Below, one piece after another: positions 18,331 through 31,381 of a stretch of 64,000 bases of DNA. Source of the DNA: Candidatus Parabeggiatoa sp. nov. 2. Lineage in GTDB: Bacteria > Pseudomonadota > Gammaproteobacteria > Beggiatoales > Beggiatoaceae. The stretch is taken from contig NBMI01000075.1 of NCBI GenBank assembly GCA_002085445.1, positions 1-64,000 on the forward strand, in the 5' to 3' direction. The position numbers and the translations under genes are program-made. The notes below the pieces were generated by a model that saw nothing but the letters and a program-made list of their open reading frames with translations, was not told the origin of the DNA and ran no database searches. The stretch's first letter is position 1. Each line of letters opens with the position of its first letter.

Positions 18331-19668
18331 CTACTTTACCCGTTGATATTTGGTTCCGCTGACAGAAAATAATTCCCGTTTTTGAACCGTGCCCGTCGTA
18401 ATGGCTTGAATATCAAAATAATCAGGATGTTTACCGGGCACGAATTTCAATTCAGTCTTATAACTCTCACATTTGGGCAAACATCCCGCCGCGGCGTTAT
18501 TTCTGCCAGCATCATCCAACTGAAATAGCTTTGTCATCTGGTTACCGACAGCCGCAACGATAAAAAAGCTTTGGAAGTTATATCCCATATGTCCCCCACT
18601 ATCCAGAAACAAAACGCCATACTGTTCGGAACCGATTTTAACCCATTTTGCTTCACCATGGAAGAAACCATAAGTGCCTGCAGTGGCAATGTTGTTCGCA
18701 GCACTTTCAACTTGCCAAGATCGCCCTTTTTTAACCAAAACTGCTCCATTGATGATAACAGAATCTACAAAACTCCCCCCAGTTGAAATCGTTTGGATTA
18801 TCAGGCGCTTATCACGGTTGTTTTGCCGAAAATCTTGTTGCAGTAATGTCTCAACGCCTTGAAAGGGATTGAGCCACTTCTTGACTGAATAGCTTCGGCT
18901 GCCACGGAACTTTAAGGATTTCCACCGTAAACTCTTGGTGTTTTTCTTGGCATTTGTGGCCGAATCGGTTCGGCTGCCACGGTAATTTTGGATTTTCCGT
19001 CGCAAACTATCGGCTTTTTTCTTGGCACTTCTTGCCCTCTCTGCCACGGCAACAACCATAATCACCTTCGCGTCTGACAAGCATTTGACGACGACTTTAT
19101 AGCGGTATGGTTGGCGATTATGATAAGCGGCGAATACCGTCTTGCCGTTATTGTACGGCACGACTTTTTGAAAACCGTCGTTTTTTAGCACTTCCTTGGC
19201 AGCCGCACTGCAAGATGAGTTTGCGAAAGACCCATTTTTCCCCACACTGATGCCCAAATAGGGGGAAATTGAAGGAGCCGACGAGGACTTGATTGAAACG
19301 GCTTTGAGATTGTGGTATTGCCGAATTTTTTGCAGCAAGTGCTCCGTTTTTTGCTTAGCGTTTTTCGCGACATCTGCCACCGCAACAACCATAATCACCC
19401 CGGCATCTGACAAGCATTTAACGACAGCCTTGTAGCGATATGGCTCGCTAGTCTGATAAGCGGCGAATACCGTCGTGCCGTTCTGGTATTGGACGATTTT
19501 TTGAAAACCCTCGTTTTCGAGCACTTTTTTGGTTGCCGCGATACAAGACGAGTTAGTGAAAGACAAATTTTCTCCCACAGTCACGCCAAGATAGGGCGGT
19601 ATCGCCAAAACAAGCGGCGAGGCTATGAGCAACAATAGCAACCACAATGAGCAAATAACATTTTTCAT
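18331..19668 (-). CDS. Secreted protein with duplicated 95-residue domain
   Basis: 445 residues from ATG 19666-19668. This start has GGAGAG 5 nt upstream and gives a signal peptide (about 1-22, LWLLLLLIASPLVLA); an ATG at 19692 has neither. Two copies of a domain follow (about 23-120 and 132-228), each with YLGxxVGxNxSFxNSSC, VFAAY, PYRYK and VVKCLSDA. The two paired Cys per copy suggest disulfides in the periplasm. A basic Ser/Arg/Lys linker follows, then a C-terminal domain of about 165 residues. No family was recognised, and function is unknown. It is flanked by repeats on both sides, so it is probably a single-gene unit. Confidence 0.8.
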   Translation of the reverse strand: MKNVICSLWLLLLLIASPLVLAIPPYLGVTVGENLSFTNSSCIAATKKVLENEGFQKIVQYQNGTTVFAAYQTSEPYRYKAVVKCLSDAGVIMVVAVADVAKNAKQKTEHLLQKIRQYHNLKAVSIKSSSAPSISPYLGISVGKNGSFANSSCSAAAKEVLKNDGFQKVVPYNNGKTVFAAYHNRQPYRYKVVVKCLSDAKVIMVVAVAERARSAKKKADSLRRKIQNYRGSRTDSATNAKKNTKSLRWKSLKFRGSRSYSVKKWLNPFQGVETLLQQDFRQNNRDKRLIIQTISTGGSFVDSVIINGAVLVKKGRSWQVESAANNIATAGTYGFFHGEAKWVKIGSEQYGVLFLDSGGHMGYNFQSFFIVAAVGNQMTKLFQLDDAGRNNAAAGCLPKCESYKTELKFVPGKHPDYFDIQAITTGTVQKRELFSVSGTKYQRVK

Positions 19669-19705
19669 TTGAACTCTCCACAAATTTAACAATGATTATG
19701 ATAGC

Positions 19706-20204
19706 ATACTTAATAGCGACGTGAGTTCGACTTTTCAATAAGTTATATCAATTCTATTTGATATCAATCAGTTTAGTGTAATTAATTGATTTATAATACC
19801 TTTGTGAATATAAACCCTATATTTTATACGTTAATAACTCAAGATTTGTGGGCCATATGTTGGAACGAATCAGTACAACTAATGGGTTTTGTTTTTAACT
19901 GATTGAGAGTCAAGTCATTATAACTAATTAATTGATATAAATAATCATTTTATAAGCCATTGATATTTAAAGTCGAACTAACGTTAGCGATAAAAGTGAT
20001 AAAAGTTGCGTGTTTTTATCTCGCGTAGCGAAGTAACGAAGTTTGAGAGCCGTCACACGCCTAAATCCCCGCATAAAATGGAACTTACCGCGGCTTTACT
20101 CCCCTAATTGAAAAGTGTGTCAAGCACTATTATTATATCGCGTAGCGAAGTAACGAAACGCAGTAACGAGCGGAGCGAGATAAGTTTATAACGCTATTAA
20201 GTAT
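19706..20204. mobile_element. ~500-bp non-coding element with inverted ends (MITE-like)
   Basis: ATACTTAATAGCG at 19706-19718 is an exact inverted match to 20192-20204. Within it, 19719-19986 begins GTGAGTTCGACTTT and ends AAAGTCGAACTAAC, a nested inverted pair. A diverged copy of that inner part lies at 53593-53853. The inside has no ORF, and two CGCGTAGCGAAGTAACGAA motifs are present. Two copies, inverted ends and no transposase are typical of MITEs (inference). Confidence 0.5.
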
Positions 20205-21007
20205 AAAGCTAATGACGACATTGATACCACTAATTGATAATAGACTGAAAGTACAACGGATTTTGGGAATAAACGAATTTTTTAAGTTTAATATTATAGT
20301 TGAAAATCAGAAGGCTTGCTAATTCAATAGTTATCCCATTTTCACCTTTTTCAAGTACGTTCCGTATAGCGATTTAAACTGTTAACTCGTTTTATTAGAA
20401 CTCAACTTATTTGGAAAACACATCCGATGTTTGCTAAACATCGGATGTGTTGATAATTAAATCCGTTGTACTTGGTTTTTTGTGTGGAGATAAATTAGAT
20501 TAATCCGTTTACTGTGAAAATACCCATAACATCTAGTACAACGGATACGCGCGCCGAAACGGATTTTAAGAAAAGGGGGTGGCGAAATAACTTAGCCATG
20601 ACGATTTATTTCGCAAATCCGTTGTGCTTATGGATGGATTGTCGGGTATATTGGATTGGGCGTATTCCCATTTTCCGGGTACTTTGTTAATAACGATGGC
20701 GATTATATATAAGGATTGATAAAAGTCAATTTTTATAGCTAGTACGCTTATCCGCGTTTTTAATTCGTTTAGCAGCAATATAGGCGTTCCGCCACTGCGT
20801 TTCGTTGTACTCAATTCGTTTATCCGCGTAATTCGTTGTACTCAATTCGTTTATCCGCGTAATTCGTTGTACTCAATTCGTTTATCCGCGTAATTCGTTG
20901 TACTCGCCCTATTGGATTAATCCGTTTATACCCCAAATCCGTTGTACTTGATTGTGTGGATTGTCTGCTGTATTGTGTTAATTCCCTCTTACCATTCTCA
21001 ATAACTT
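20205..21007. repeat. Intergenic repeats upstream of the chemoreceptor gene
   Basis: It holds a palindrome of about 40 bp (ACACATCCGATGTTTGCTAAA and its inverse, about 20418-20451), a block at about 20655-20790 repeated at about 28038-28165 (cgtattcccattttccgggt), and four copies of the TTCGTTTATCCGCGTAATTC repeat (20810-20910). No convincing gene: the minus-strand frame at 20566-20814 is repeat-encoded. No sigma-28-type promoter was recognised before the chemoreceptor. Confidence 0.65.
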
Positions 21008-23803
21008 ATGAAACCCAACGACAAAAAAATCACCAAACGCATTCTTATTCCGCTTAGCTTGACATTACTTCTCTTACTGACAATTTCCATTGCCAGTATC
21101 TACTGGCTTCAGCGAGTTCATATGAACGAGGAAATTAGACACAATCTGGTAGAAGTTGAACAACTGTTCCGGATGAAACTCGATGAAGATGCCAAAGTAT
21201 TGGAAGGGCAAATTAATCTCCTCCAATTAGATAAAAATTTACAAAAGGCTTATCTATCCAAAGATAGAAAGACACTATTGCATCATGCAACACCACTTTA
21301 TAAAGCTATCCATGCCAAACATCAAGTAACCCATTTTTATTTTATTGATGTGGATAAGATTTGTTTTTTGCGTGTACATAATCCACCACGCTATGGGGAT
21401 ACTATCCCTCGATTTACGTTGGCAGACGCTATGCGTCAAGATGCACCCATTTATGGCATTGAATTGGGTAAATTTGGTACATTCACCCTGCGTTTGGTAT
21501 ATCCTTGGCGAATAAACGGTAAAATCGTCGGTTATATTGAACTTGGCAAAGAAATTGATCACATTACCGTTGCGCTCAATAAAATTTTGGGAGTTGAACT
21601 TTTTTTTACGATTAAGAAATCCTTTATCGAGCGTACCCATTGGGAAGAAGGTTTAAAAATGATGGGAGGCACTGGAGATTGGACACAGTTCTCCCACTTC
21701 GTCATTATTGATAAAACCATGCCGGCGGTTCCTCAAACACTTAAAGACTCCTTAGAAGTATTCTCATCACGCTCCAAAGATGAACGCGTTATCAGTAAAG
21801 TTTCTATCGCTGATAAGCAATATCGTAGCGGATTCGTACCGCTATTTGATGCAGGCAAGCGCAAACTGGGTGAAATTATTGTTTTAAATAATGTTTCTGA
21901 ACAAGAAACGCTACTACAAACATTATCAGTTGTTTTGATAATCGTTTCTGTTGTCATCGCCTGCGTGTTGTTAGGATTTTTCTATGTCTTTATTGGTGGT
22001 ATAGAAGCGCAATTCCTCAAAGTTCACGCTGAGATGATCAGCGCTGAACAGCTCGAAAAGAAACGGGCTAACAAAGCAAAGAATGAAGCCTTGCGTATTA
22101 ATCAAGCATTAGACAATGCCAACACGAGCGTATTGATTACGGACAACAACTACAAAATAATCTACGCTAACCACTCAGCACTACAGTTATTCACAGAAAA
22201 ACAAGCGGCGATATGCCAAGACTTACCCAATTTTGAGCCTAATCATTTATTAGGCGCTTGCATTGACAACTTTCATAACACGCCGGCGCATCAGCACCAA
22301 ATGTTAGAACAGTTAGCTAGCACTCACCGTTTCAGTCTGAAAGTAGGTGGTTTAACCATAGAAGTCAAAATTAATCCCGTCAAAAATGCTGAAGGGCAAC
22401 GTCTCGGTTGGGTGTCCGAATTCATTGATCGCACTGCGGAAGTTGCTACCGAGCAAGAAGTGAATGCAGTTATGCATGCCGCATCGGCAGGTAATTTCCA
22501 TCAACGCATTCGGCTGGCTGATAAAACCGGCTTTTTCAAAACCTTTAGTCAAGGACTCAATCAAACCTTAGATTATATTGAGCAGATGATTGCGGAACTT
22601 CGGCACGTTTTCGCGGCGATAGCAATGGGCGATTTAAGCCAAACCATCACCAAAGACTATGCTGGCTCATTAGAACAATTGAAAAATGATATCAATACGA
22701 CAATCAAAAAATTGACGCTGGTGATGAGCGAAATTCAGACAGCCACGCAAGCCGCCTCTCAAGGTGATTTTAGTCAACGCATTAATCTCAGTGATAAACA
22801 AGGATTTTTTGCCACCCTGAGCGAATTACTCAATCACATTTTAGAGTCTAACCAACAAATCATTGGGGAACTTAAACGTGTCTTTGCGGCTATGGCAAGC
22901 GGTGATTTAACCCAAACCATGACTCATCAATATGTAGGTGCCCTAGAACAATTGAAAAATGATGTCAATCTCACGGTGGCAACGCTCACTCAAATGATAA
23001 ATACGGTAAAACAAACCGTCGAGATAGTCAATCAAGCAGCCGCTGAAATTTCACAAGGCAATACCAACTTAAGCCAACGCACTGATCAACAAGCCGCTTC
23101 TTTAGAAGAAACGGCCGCCAGTATGGAAGAAATGACGAGCACGGTGGAACAGAATGCCGATAATGCTCAAGCAGCGAACCAACTGGCGGCGAGTGCCCAC
23201 GATCATGCTGGGCAGGGTGGTGAAGTGGTTAGCGCGGCGATAACGGCGATGACTGAAATGAGTAAAAGTAGTCAAAAAGTAGCGGAAATTATTGAAGTCA
23301 TTAACGAAATTGCTTTCCAAACCAATTTGTTAGCCTTAAATGCCGCAGTAGAAGCGGCCCGTGCTGGTGAACAAGGGCGCGGCTTTGCGGTTGTCGCCAC
23401 CGAAGTGCGTTATCTTGCCCAACGTAGCGCGGCAGCGGCTAAAGAAATTAAAGCGTTAATAAAAGACAGCGTCAACAAAGTTGAGCAAGGCACACATTTA
23501 GTCAATCAATCGGGAGCCACTTTAGAAGAAATTGTGGCCGTTGTCAAAAAAGTCAGTGACTTTATTAGCGAAATTGCGGCCGCCAGTCGAGAACAAAGCA
23601 CCGGCATTCAGCAAATCAATACGGTTGTTGTTCAACTGGATGAAATGACTCAGCAAAATTCCGCTTTAGTCGAAGAAGCCGCCGCCGCCAGTGCCATCAT
23701 GAAGGAACAAGTTCAAACACTTAAAGAACATGTTGCCTTTTTCCAGACAGAAAGGCAGGAGTCCAAACTAACGTTTGGCAGTCGTCAGGAGTCCAAACTT
23801 TAG
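21008..23803 (+). CDS. Methyl-accepting chemotaxis protein with Cache-like sensor, PAS and tandem HAMP domains
   Basis: 931 residues. TM1 about 13-35, then a periplasmic sensor of about 270 residues like double-Cache domains, TM2 about 303-330, a PAS domain about 365-480 ([17 protein letters not shown]), and two tandem HAMP-like segments each containing FAAxAxGDLxQT and LEQLKNDxN. The signalling domain (about 690-915) carries the hairpin tip [20 protein letters not shown]. It would cluster in the membrane and control CheA. The final 15 residues ([15 protein letters not shown]) are translated from the dispersed GAGTCCAAACTTTAGTTTGG repeat, which also supplies the stop. No che genes are adjacent. 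Confidence 0.93.
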   Translation: MKPNDKKITKRILIPLSLTLLLLLTISIASIYWLQRVHMNEEIRHNLVEVEQLFRMKLDEDAKVLEGQINLLQLDKNLQKAYLSKDRKTLLHHATPLYKAIHAKHQVTHFYFIDVDKICFLRVHNPPRYGDTIPRFTLADAMRQDAPIYGIELGKFGTFTLRLVYPWRINGKIVGYIELGKEIDHITVALNKILGVELFFTIKKSFIERTHWEEGLKMMGGTGDWTQFSHFVIIDKTMPAVPQTLKDSLEVFSSRSKDERVISKVSIADKQYRSGFVPLFDAGKRKLGEIIVLNNVSEQETLLQTLSVVLIIVSVVIACVLLGFFYVFIGGIEAQFLKVHAEMISAEQLEKKRANKAKNEALRINQALDNANTSVLITDNNYKIIYANHSALQLFTEKQAAICQDLPNFEPNHLLGACIDNFHNTPAHQHQMLEQLASTHRFSLKVGGLTIEVKINPVKNAEGQRLGWVSEFIDRTAEVATEQEVNAVMHAASAGNFHQRIRLADKTGFFKTFSQGLNQTLDYIEQMIAELRHVFAAIAMGDLSQTITKDYAGSLEQLKNDINTTIKKLTLVMSEIQTATQAASQGDFSQRINLSDKQGFFATLSELLNHILESNQQIIGELKRVFAAMASGDLTQTMTHQYVGALEQLKNDVNLTVATLTQMINTVKQTVEIVNQAAAEISQGNTNLSQRTDQQAASLEETAASMEEMTSTVEQNADNAQAANQLAASAHDHAGQGGEVVSAAITAMTEMSKSSQKVAEIIEVINEIAFQTNLLALNAAVEAARAGEQGRGFAVVATEVRYLAQRSAAAAKEIKALIKDSVNKVEQGTHLVNQSGATLEEIVAVVKKVSDFISEIAAASREQSTGIQQINTVVVQLDEMTQQNSALVEEAAAASAIMKEQVQTLKEHVAFFQTERQESKLTFGSRQESKL

Positions 23804-24140
23804 TTTGGGGAGGAGCGTGAAAATAATCCATAGAGAAACAAAGTTTTTTTAACGTTGTTTTTTTTATTTTGTGTGGGTATTTTATTTAGCCACAACTCCC
23901 TTAGTAGTGTTTGTAGTGTTTGTAGTGTTTGTAGTGTACTTATAGATTAAGTCGCTAAAGCCGCTAAAGCGACTGCTACAAACCAACAAGATTAAGTCGC
24001 TAAAGTGACTACGACAAACTTATACATTAAGTCGCTAAAGCGACTACTACAAACAAACTTAGTGATTTGCTTTTCATTAACAATTAAAAATTCACAATTC
24101 ACAATTAGCAAAGTCGTTTTTCCAAATCAAAGGAGATGTT
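23804..24140. repeat. Intergenic repeats
   Basis: GTGTTTGTAGT microrepeats (about 23908-23938), four TAAGTCGCTAAAGCGACTAC units with flanking ACAAAC (about 23945-24055) that resemble the REP-like family, and CAATTCACAATT repeats (about 24085-24110). No gene seen. Confidence 0.7.
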
Positions 24141-24278
24141 ATGCAATTAGAAGCCAAACAACGCGCCAATTCTGTTCCCATTCACAATTCACAATTCACT
24201 GTTCACAATTTTCACCACCCCAGGTTTAAGTATCCGATTCATGCCATGACTCGGAGGTTTTTAAGCAAGACTAGGTAA
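24141..24278 (+). pseudogene. Possible 5' remnant of a gene, overwritten by repeats
   Basis: A very good ribosome-binding site (AAAGGAG, 5 nt before the ATG) starts a 45-codon frame whose first residues (MQLEAKQRANSV) look natural. From about residue 13 the frame runs into CAATTCACAATTC repeats and then into the triplicated block. I read this as the beginning of a lost gene rather than a functional peptide. The family is unknown. Confidence 0.35.
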
Positions 24279-24685
24279 AAGGAATTTGTTCAAGCTTTTT
24301 GGGGGCCATGTTGCCGAATTGATTAACTCAATTTGATTGATGGCCCTTTTCCCTAAAAGCTTATAAAAGGACAGACAACCGGTTGCGGTTTAAGCCTCCG
24401 AGTCATACCATGAATCCGATGTTTTTTAGCCAGACTCCGTAAAAATTTGTTCAAGCTGTTTAAGCTTCTTTGGGGGCCAGGTTGCCGAATTGATTAACTC
24501 AATTTGATTGATGGCCCTTTTGCCTAAAAACTTATAAAAGGTGATGTTTTTAAGCCAGACTCAGTAAAAATTTGTTCAAGCTTTTTGGGGGCCAGGTTGG
24601 CAAATTGATTAACTCGATTTGATTGATGGCCTTTTTCCCTAAAAACTTATAAAAGGACAACTTGGACACCCTGTTGCGATTTAAG
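24230..24685. repeat. Three copies of a ~145-bp element with large hairpin
   Basis: Copies at about 24230-24391, 24392-24541 and 24542-24685 share TTTGTTCAAGC, a hairpin with outer arms GGGCCA and TGGCCC around AATTGATTAACTCAATTTG, then TTTT and CCTAAAA-CTTATAAAAGG. The stem followed by T-runs could act as a transcription terminator after the chemoreceptor gene. Copy divergence is 5-15 % by eye. Confidence 0.75.
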
Positions 24686-24772
24686 ACATCCAAGATAAAT
24701 CTTGGACTCCTAGTGGCCCCCATTCGGGGATTTATCCTTCATAACTGAAACAACTTTTGGTTCAAGCATAAA

Positions 24773-25696
24773 ATGATAGATAGCATGGATTGGCCTACAG
24801 CACAAGATTATAACGACGCGTTACTCAATCCGAAATTGAGTTTCAACGATGCAGAATTAAAAGCCGGGCAAGTCGAATTAAGCCCAGAGGGTTTGCCTTG
24901 TTCAACAAGTGGCGATTTTGCGAGCGTTTATTGGATGCAATGTGGACAACATGATTGGGCCGTCCGTTGTTTTCTTCGTCAACTGACTGATCAGCAACAA
25001 CGTTATACGGCTATCAGTCAATACTTGGCGCGTGTCAAACTCCCTTTTATGGTGGATTTTGAGTTTATTTCGCAAGGTATACTCGTCAACGGCAATTGGT
25101 ATCCCATTCTCAAAATGGAGTGGGTCAATGGTGAATTACTTGATAAATTCGTTGAAAAACATTTACATGATTTAGCGACATTGCGTCTTTTAGCAAAACG
25201 TTGGGTGGGCCTGATAGCGGCATTAGAGGAGGCCAGAATCGCGCATGGCGATTTGCAAGATAGTAACATATTGATTGTTAATAATGACTTTAAATTAATT
25301 GATTATGAAGGCATGATTGTACCGGCCCTTTATGAAAAGTCTTGTAATGAAATTGGACATCCGAATTATCAACATCCCAACCGAACCGGGAGGGAATTTC
25401 CGGAGTATATTGATGCTTTTTCGGCATGGGTGATTTATATTGCGTTAGTGTCTATTAGTATCGATCCGCAATTATGGCAGCGCGTCGGGGCTGGTGATGA
25501 GTTTCTTTTGTTACACCGACGTGACTTTATTAACCCGGATGCGTCAGCGACGCTAAAACTTCTGAGCCAACATAGCGATGATCGTATTCGGTCACTTGCT
25601 CTCTACTTTAAATACTTCTGCAAGAAAGAAATTTGGCAAGTTCCGTCGTTACAGGAGTCCAAACTTTGGTTTGGCAGTGATCAGTTATCAGTGTAA
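24773..25696 (+). CDS. Atypical protein kinase-like protein
   Basis: 307 residues; the start could be the ATG at 24785 (MDWPTAQDY). The kinase-like core keeps the catalytic loop as HGDLQDSN (HGD in place of HRD, Asn kept) and the metal motif as DYEG in place of DFG. The N-lobe lysine may be that of WAVRCF in degenerate form (Arg) or another residue, so activity is uncertain. Such divergent kinases are known from bacterial signalling and stress (Ter-like) clusters. The C-terminus (QESKLWFGS) is encoded by the dispersed GAGTCCAAACTTTAGTTTGG repeat, as in the chemoreceptor gene. There is no TM segment, so it is likely cytoplasmic. Confidence 0.75.
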   Translation: MIDSMDWPTAQDYNDALLNPKLSFNDAELKAGQVELSPEGLPCSTSGDFASVYWMQCGQHDWAVRCFLRQLTDQQQRYTAISQYLARVKLPFMVDFEFISQGILVNGNWYPILKMEWVNGELLDKFVEKHLHDLATLRLLAKRWVGLIAALEEARIAHGDLQDSNILIVNNDFKLIDYEGMIVPALYEKSCNEIGHPNYQHPNRTGREFPEYIDAFSAWVIYIALVSISIDPQLWQRVGAGDEFLLLHRRDFINPDASATLKLLSQHSDDRIRSLALYFKYFCKKEIWQVPSLQESKLWFGSDQLSV

Positions 25697-26158
25697 AGGT
25701 TTGGCAGGAGTCCAAACTTTAGTTTGGCAAGAGTCCAAATCTGTCACCTGTGGTAAAGGCGTTAGAAATACCTCAACCCTATGGGGAAAAGAAATAATTA
25801 ATAGTTAATGATTAATAATTAATGATTAATTGTTAATTTCCCCTACGGGGTTGGAGCCAATTCGTTTATCCGCGTAATTGGCGTTCGCTAAACGCAAGTT
25901 TCGTTGTACTTACTGAATTCGTTTATCCGCGTAATTCGTTGTACTTACTGAATTCGTCGTTTATCCGCGTAATTCGTTGTACTTACTGAATTCGTTTATC
26001 CGCGTAATCCGTTGTACTCCATCCGCGTAATCCGTTGTACTCCATCCGCGTAATCCGTTGTACTTTTAGCTTGAGGATTTATCCCCAAGCTAACCCTCAA
26101 AAACATCTGGCGGGGCATCCAACATTTATCTTGGACATCTGAAAGAAATCTGCTCGCG
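25697..26158. repeat. Intergenic repeats
   Basis: GAGTCCAAACTTTAGTTTGG units (to about 25740), TTAATGA-type heptads with variants (25797-25845) next to CCCCTACGGGGTTGG, then five or six TTCGTTTATCCGCGTAATTC units with CGTTGTACTTAC (25858-26065). Nothing coding. Confidence 0.75.
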
Positions 26159-28333
<2,175 letters not shown>

Positions 28334-31300
28334 TTACCGATTAGCCTTTTCGTAGGGCACTCTAAAAAATATCGCATAAAGTATCGGCACTACAATCAAA
28401 GTCAACACGGTGGCAAAGGTTAATCCGAACATGATAGTCACTGCCATACTTATAAAAAAGGCATCAAAAATGAGGGGAACCATGCCAAGTACGGTGGTGA
28501 TAGCCGCCATGGTAACCGGGCGCAGCCGACTGACAGAGGAATCCAGTATGGCGCTGAACGGTGGTTTGCCTTCGCGGATTTCTAAATCAATTTGGTCAAT
28601 GAGGACAATGGCATTTTTGATGAGCATTCCTGAGAGGCTGAGAAAGCCTAACATCGCCATAAAGCCAAAGGATTGTTTGGTGAGTAAAAGTCCTAGCGTG
28701 ACACCGATAATGGCGAGAGGTACGCACAGCCAAATAATGAGTGGTTGCCGTAGAGAATTAAAGAGAAAAATCACCACGAGCACCATCGCTAAGAAACTCA
28801 CCGGTAAGCCCGCCGCCAACGCCTTTTGCGCTTCTGTTGAGTCTTCATATTCACCCCCCCATTCTAGTTCGTAACCGATGGGGAGTTCAATGGCTTCTAT
28901 TTTGGGGCGGATTCGCTCAAACACAACGCTGGCGTTGCCCACTTTTGGATCGCATTGGGGCGTGATGGTGCGCTTGCGGTTATGTCTATGAATAATGGCA
29001 TCTTGCCATTCGGTGACGAAACCTGAGACGACTTGACGGATTGGTATCGACTTTTGCGCGGCCGGGCTCCAGATTTGTATATCTTTGATGTTATCCACAT
29101 CAGCGCGTTCGGCCTTTGGAGGCCTTGAGATGATGGGTAGTAGCTTGTTATCTTCGCGGTAGATACCGACTTGAGTGCCACTAAAAGCGGCCTCCAGTGC
29201 CCGGTTCACCGCCGGGCGAGAGATGCCAACCACTCTTGCTTGCGCTTCGGCAAACTGCGGACGTAGCACTTTGACTCGTTGCCGCCAGTCGTCACGAATA
29301 TCTATCGCGTTCTCGTCTTCACGCATGATGGCTTGCGCTTGGTTGGACAGTTGTCGCAAGACAACCGGATCGGGGCCGCTAAAACGGGCTTTAATCATCG
29401 CGCCGCTGCCGGGGCCTAACCGAAATTTTTTGAGTTTGGGTTCGGCATCCGGAAAGTTTTCGTCCAAATGTTGTCGAATGACTGGTATTAGGCTATCAAT
29501 GCGCTGGTAGTCATCGACAGTGACGAGTATTTGTCCATAACTACTGTAATTTTTTTCGGGCGCATAAACCAGTATAAAGCGCAACGCCCCAGCGCCTACA
29601 AAGGTGGCAACCGATTCTACACCCTCTAGCTTCATTAGGTACTCTTCAATCTGTTTTAAGTCCTCGCTGGTTGCGCGGATGTCTGTGCCTTCGGTACGCC
29701 AGTAATTAATCATGAGTTGGGGCCGTGTGGAGCCGGGAAAGAAACTGTCTTCCAAGAAACCAAAGCCATAAATGGCAAGGAACAGTAGGCCTAGCATCGC
29801 CATAACGGTGAGCCATTTTAGGCGCATACAAACGCGGAGAAATAGTTTGTATATCTGATAAAGGAGGCCCCGATACGGGTCTTTTCCGACATGCTTGGTA
29901 TCGCTCTTGAGGAATAACACGCAAAATAAGGGCGTTATGGTAATTGCAATCACCCAACTCATCATCAACGAGATGAGAATGACTTGGAACAAGGAACGAG
30001 TAAATTCACCTGCGGCGTTTTGGGACAGTCCAATAGCGGCAAAGGCCAGTATGGCAACTACCGTGGCACCCAGTAGAGGCCACATCGTTTGTTGCACGAC
30101 TTCTTTTGCGGCTTTGAGGCGCTCGGTGCCGGTTTGGATTTTGATAAGAATACCTTCCGTGACGACAATCGCATTGTCCACCAGCATGCCAAGGGCAATA
30201 ATTAACGCACCCAGGGAGATTCTTTGGAGATCGATGTCATAGATGTCCATGACAATCACGGTGCCACACACGGTGAGTAGTAGAATAACACCAATGAGTA
30301 GGCCGCTGCGTAGCCCCATGAATATCAGCAGAACGATGATAACGATGGCGAGTGCTTGCAAAAAGCTGCTAACAAAACCGTTCACTTCCTTTTCGACGGT
30401 ATCCGACTGGTAGGAGATAATACCCAGTTCCATGCCTAGCGGCGATTGGGCTTCGAGTTGTTTGAGCTTGGCTTTAACGGCCTTTCCTAGCTTAACAACG
30501 TTGCCACCGGAAACGCTGGAAATACCGATGGCGAGTCCGGGTTTGCCGTTAAAACGTAAGAGTGTTTGTGGCGGTGTGACGTAATCTCGGCTGATGGTGC
30601 CAACATCTTTGAGATAAATCAGTTTATCCGAAGACTGATCGTTAATCAGCAACTCGCCGATTTCGGCAACGGAATCAATCCCGCCGCTGGGATGAATCAG
30701 AATATATTCGCTGCCGACTTTGACGCTTCCAGCCGATGCGACGATATTTTGTTGCTCCAAGGTGCCATAAATGGCTTCTAAGGAAATCCCTAACTGCGCT
30801 AACTTGGAACGGGAAATTTCTACAAAGATGGCTTCTTGTTGAGCGCCCCAAATATCTATTTTGGCAACACCCGGCACAAGGAGCAGTTCTCGTTTGAGAA
30901 AATCCACATAGTCTTTGATTTCTCGATAGGAATAGCCATCTGCCGTTACGGCAAAGAAAATGCCGTACACATCACCAAAATCGTCGTGTACAACAGAAGG
31001 TTGTACGCCGGGCGGGAATTTGGACTGGGCATCGCTCACTTTGCGACGCAGTTCATCCCAAACTTGGGGCAGGGTGTATTTATCATATTTGTCATCCATC
31101 TCCACGATGATGAAGGATTGCCCGGCTCTGGAGATAGAAGTCACCTTTTTCAGTTGCGGCATTTGTTGGACGGCCGTTTCAAGCACATCCGTGACTTCTT
31201 CCTCAACTTCAGTGGGCAATGCGCCCGGATAGTAGGTGATAATCAAGGCTTCCTTGAGGGTAAATTCAGGATCCTCAAACCGCCCCAGACGCTCATAAGA

Positions 31301-31381
31301 AATAAGTCCACCGCCAAGGAGCAGGAATGTCATTACCAACGTAATGGTTTTTTTACTAATGGCGTATTCAGCAATGTTCAT
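28334..31381 (-). CDS. RND-family efflux pump inner-membrane subunit (HAE1/AcrB-like)
   Basis: 1015 residues, the usual size for this family. It has an N-terminal TM helix (ITLVMTFLLLGGGLISY), two large periplasmic loops and two six-helix blocks with the conserved ALGMLVDNAIVVTEGI and LSGMLIKNAIVLIDQI segments. It works as a proton-driven trimer with a periplasmic adaptor and an outer-membrane channel. The matching adaptor gene on the same strand is at 37408-38688, separated by about 6 kb of accessory DNA. No outer-membrane factor is seen. Substrate unknown. Confidence 0.93.
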   Translation of the reverse strand: MNIAEYAISKKTITLVMTFLLLGGGLISYERLGRFEDPEFTLKEALIITYYPGALPTEVEEEVTDVLETAVQQMPQLKKVTSISRAGQSFIIVEMDDKYDKYTLPQVWDELRRKVSDAQSKFPPGVQPSVVHDDFGDVYGIFFAVTADGYSYREIKDYVDFLKRELLLVPGVAKIDIWGAQQEAIFVEISRSKLAQLGISLEAIYGTLEQQNIVASAGSVKVGSEYILIHPSGGIDSVAEIGELLINDQSSDKLIYLKDVGTISRDYVTPPQTLLRFNGKPGLAIGISSVSGGNVVKLGKAVKAKLKQLEAQSPLGMELGIISYQSDTVEKEVNGFVSSFLQALAIVIIVLLIFMGLRSGLLIGVILLLTVCGTVIVMDIYDIDLQRISLGALIIALGMLVDNAIVVTEGILIKIQTGTERLKAAKEVVQQTMWPLLGATVVAILAFAAIGLSQNAAGEFTRSLFQVILISLMMSWVIAITITPLFCVLFLKSDTKHVGKDPYRGLLYQIYKLFLRVCMRLKWLTVMAMLGLLFLAIYGFGFLEDSFFPGSTRPQLMINYWRTEGTDIRATSEDLKQIEEYLMKLEGVESVATFVGAGALRFILVYAPEKNYSSYGQILVTVDDYQRIDSLIPVIRQHLDENFPDAEPKLKKFRLGPGSGAMIKARFSGPDPVVLRQLSNQAQAIMREDENAIDIRDDWRQRVKVLRPQFAEAQARVVGISRPAVNRALEAAFSGTQVGIYREDNKLLPIISRPPKAERADVDNIKDIQIWSPAAQKSIPIRQVVSGFVTEWQDAIIHRHNRKRTITPQCDPKVGNASVVFERIRPKIEAIELPIGYELEWGGEYEDSTEAQKALAAGLPVSFLAMVLVVIFLFNSLRQPLIIWLCVPLAIIGVTLGLLLTKQSFGFMAMLGFLSLSGMLIKNAIVLIDQIDLEIREGKPPFSAILDSSVSRLRPVTMAAITTVLGMVPLIFDAFFISMAVTIMFGLTFATVLTLIVVPILYAIFFRVPYEKANR

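Noticed and set aside
20566-20814. Minus-strand 82-codon ORF
   Set aside because: It is made from dispersed repeats (part recurs at 28038-28165) with no ribosome-binding site or family resemblance.
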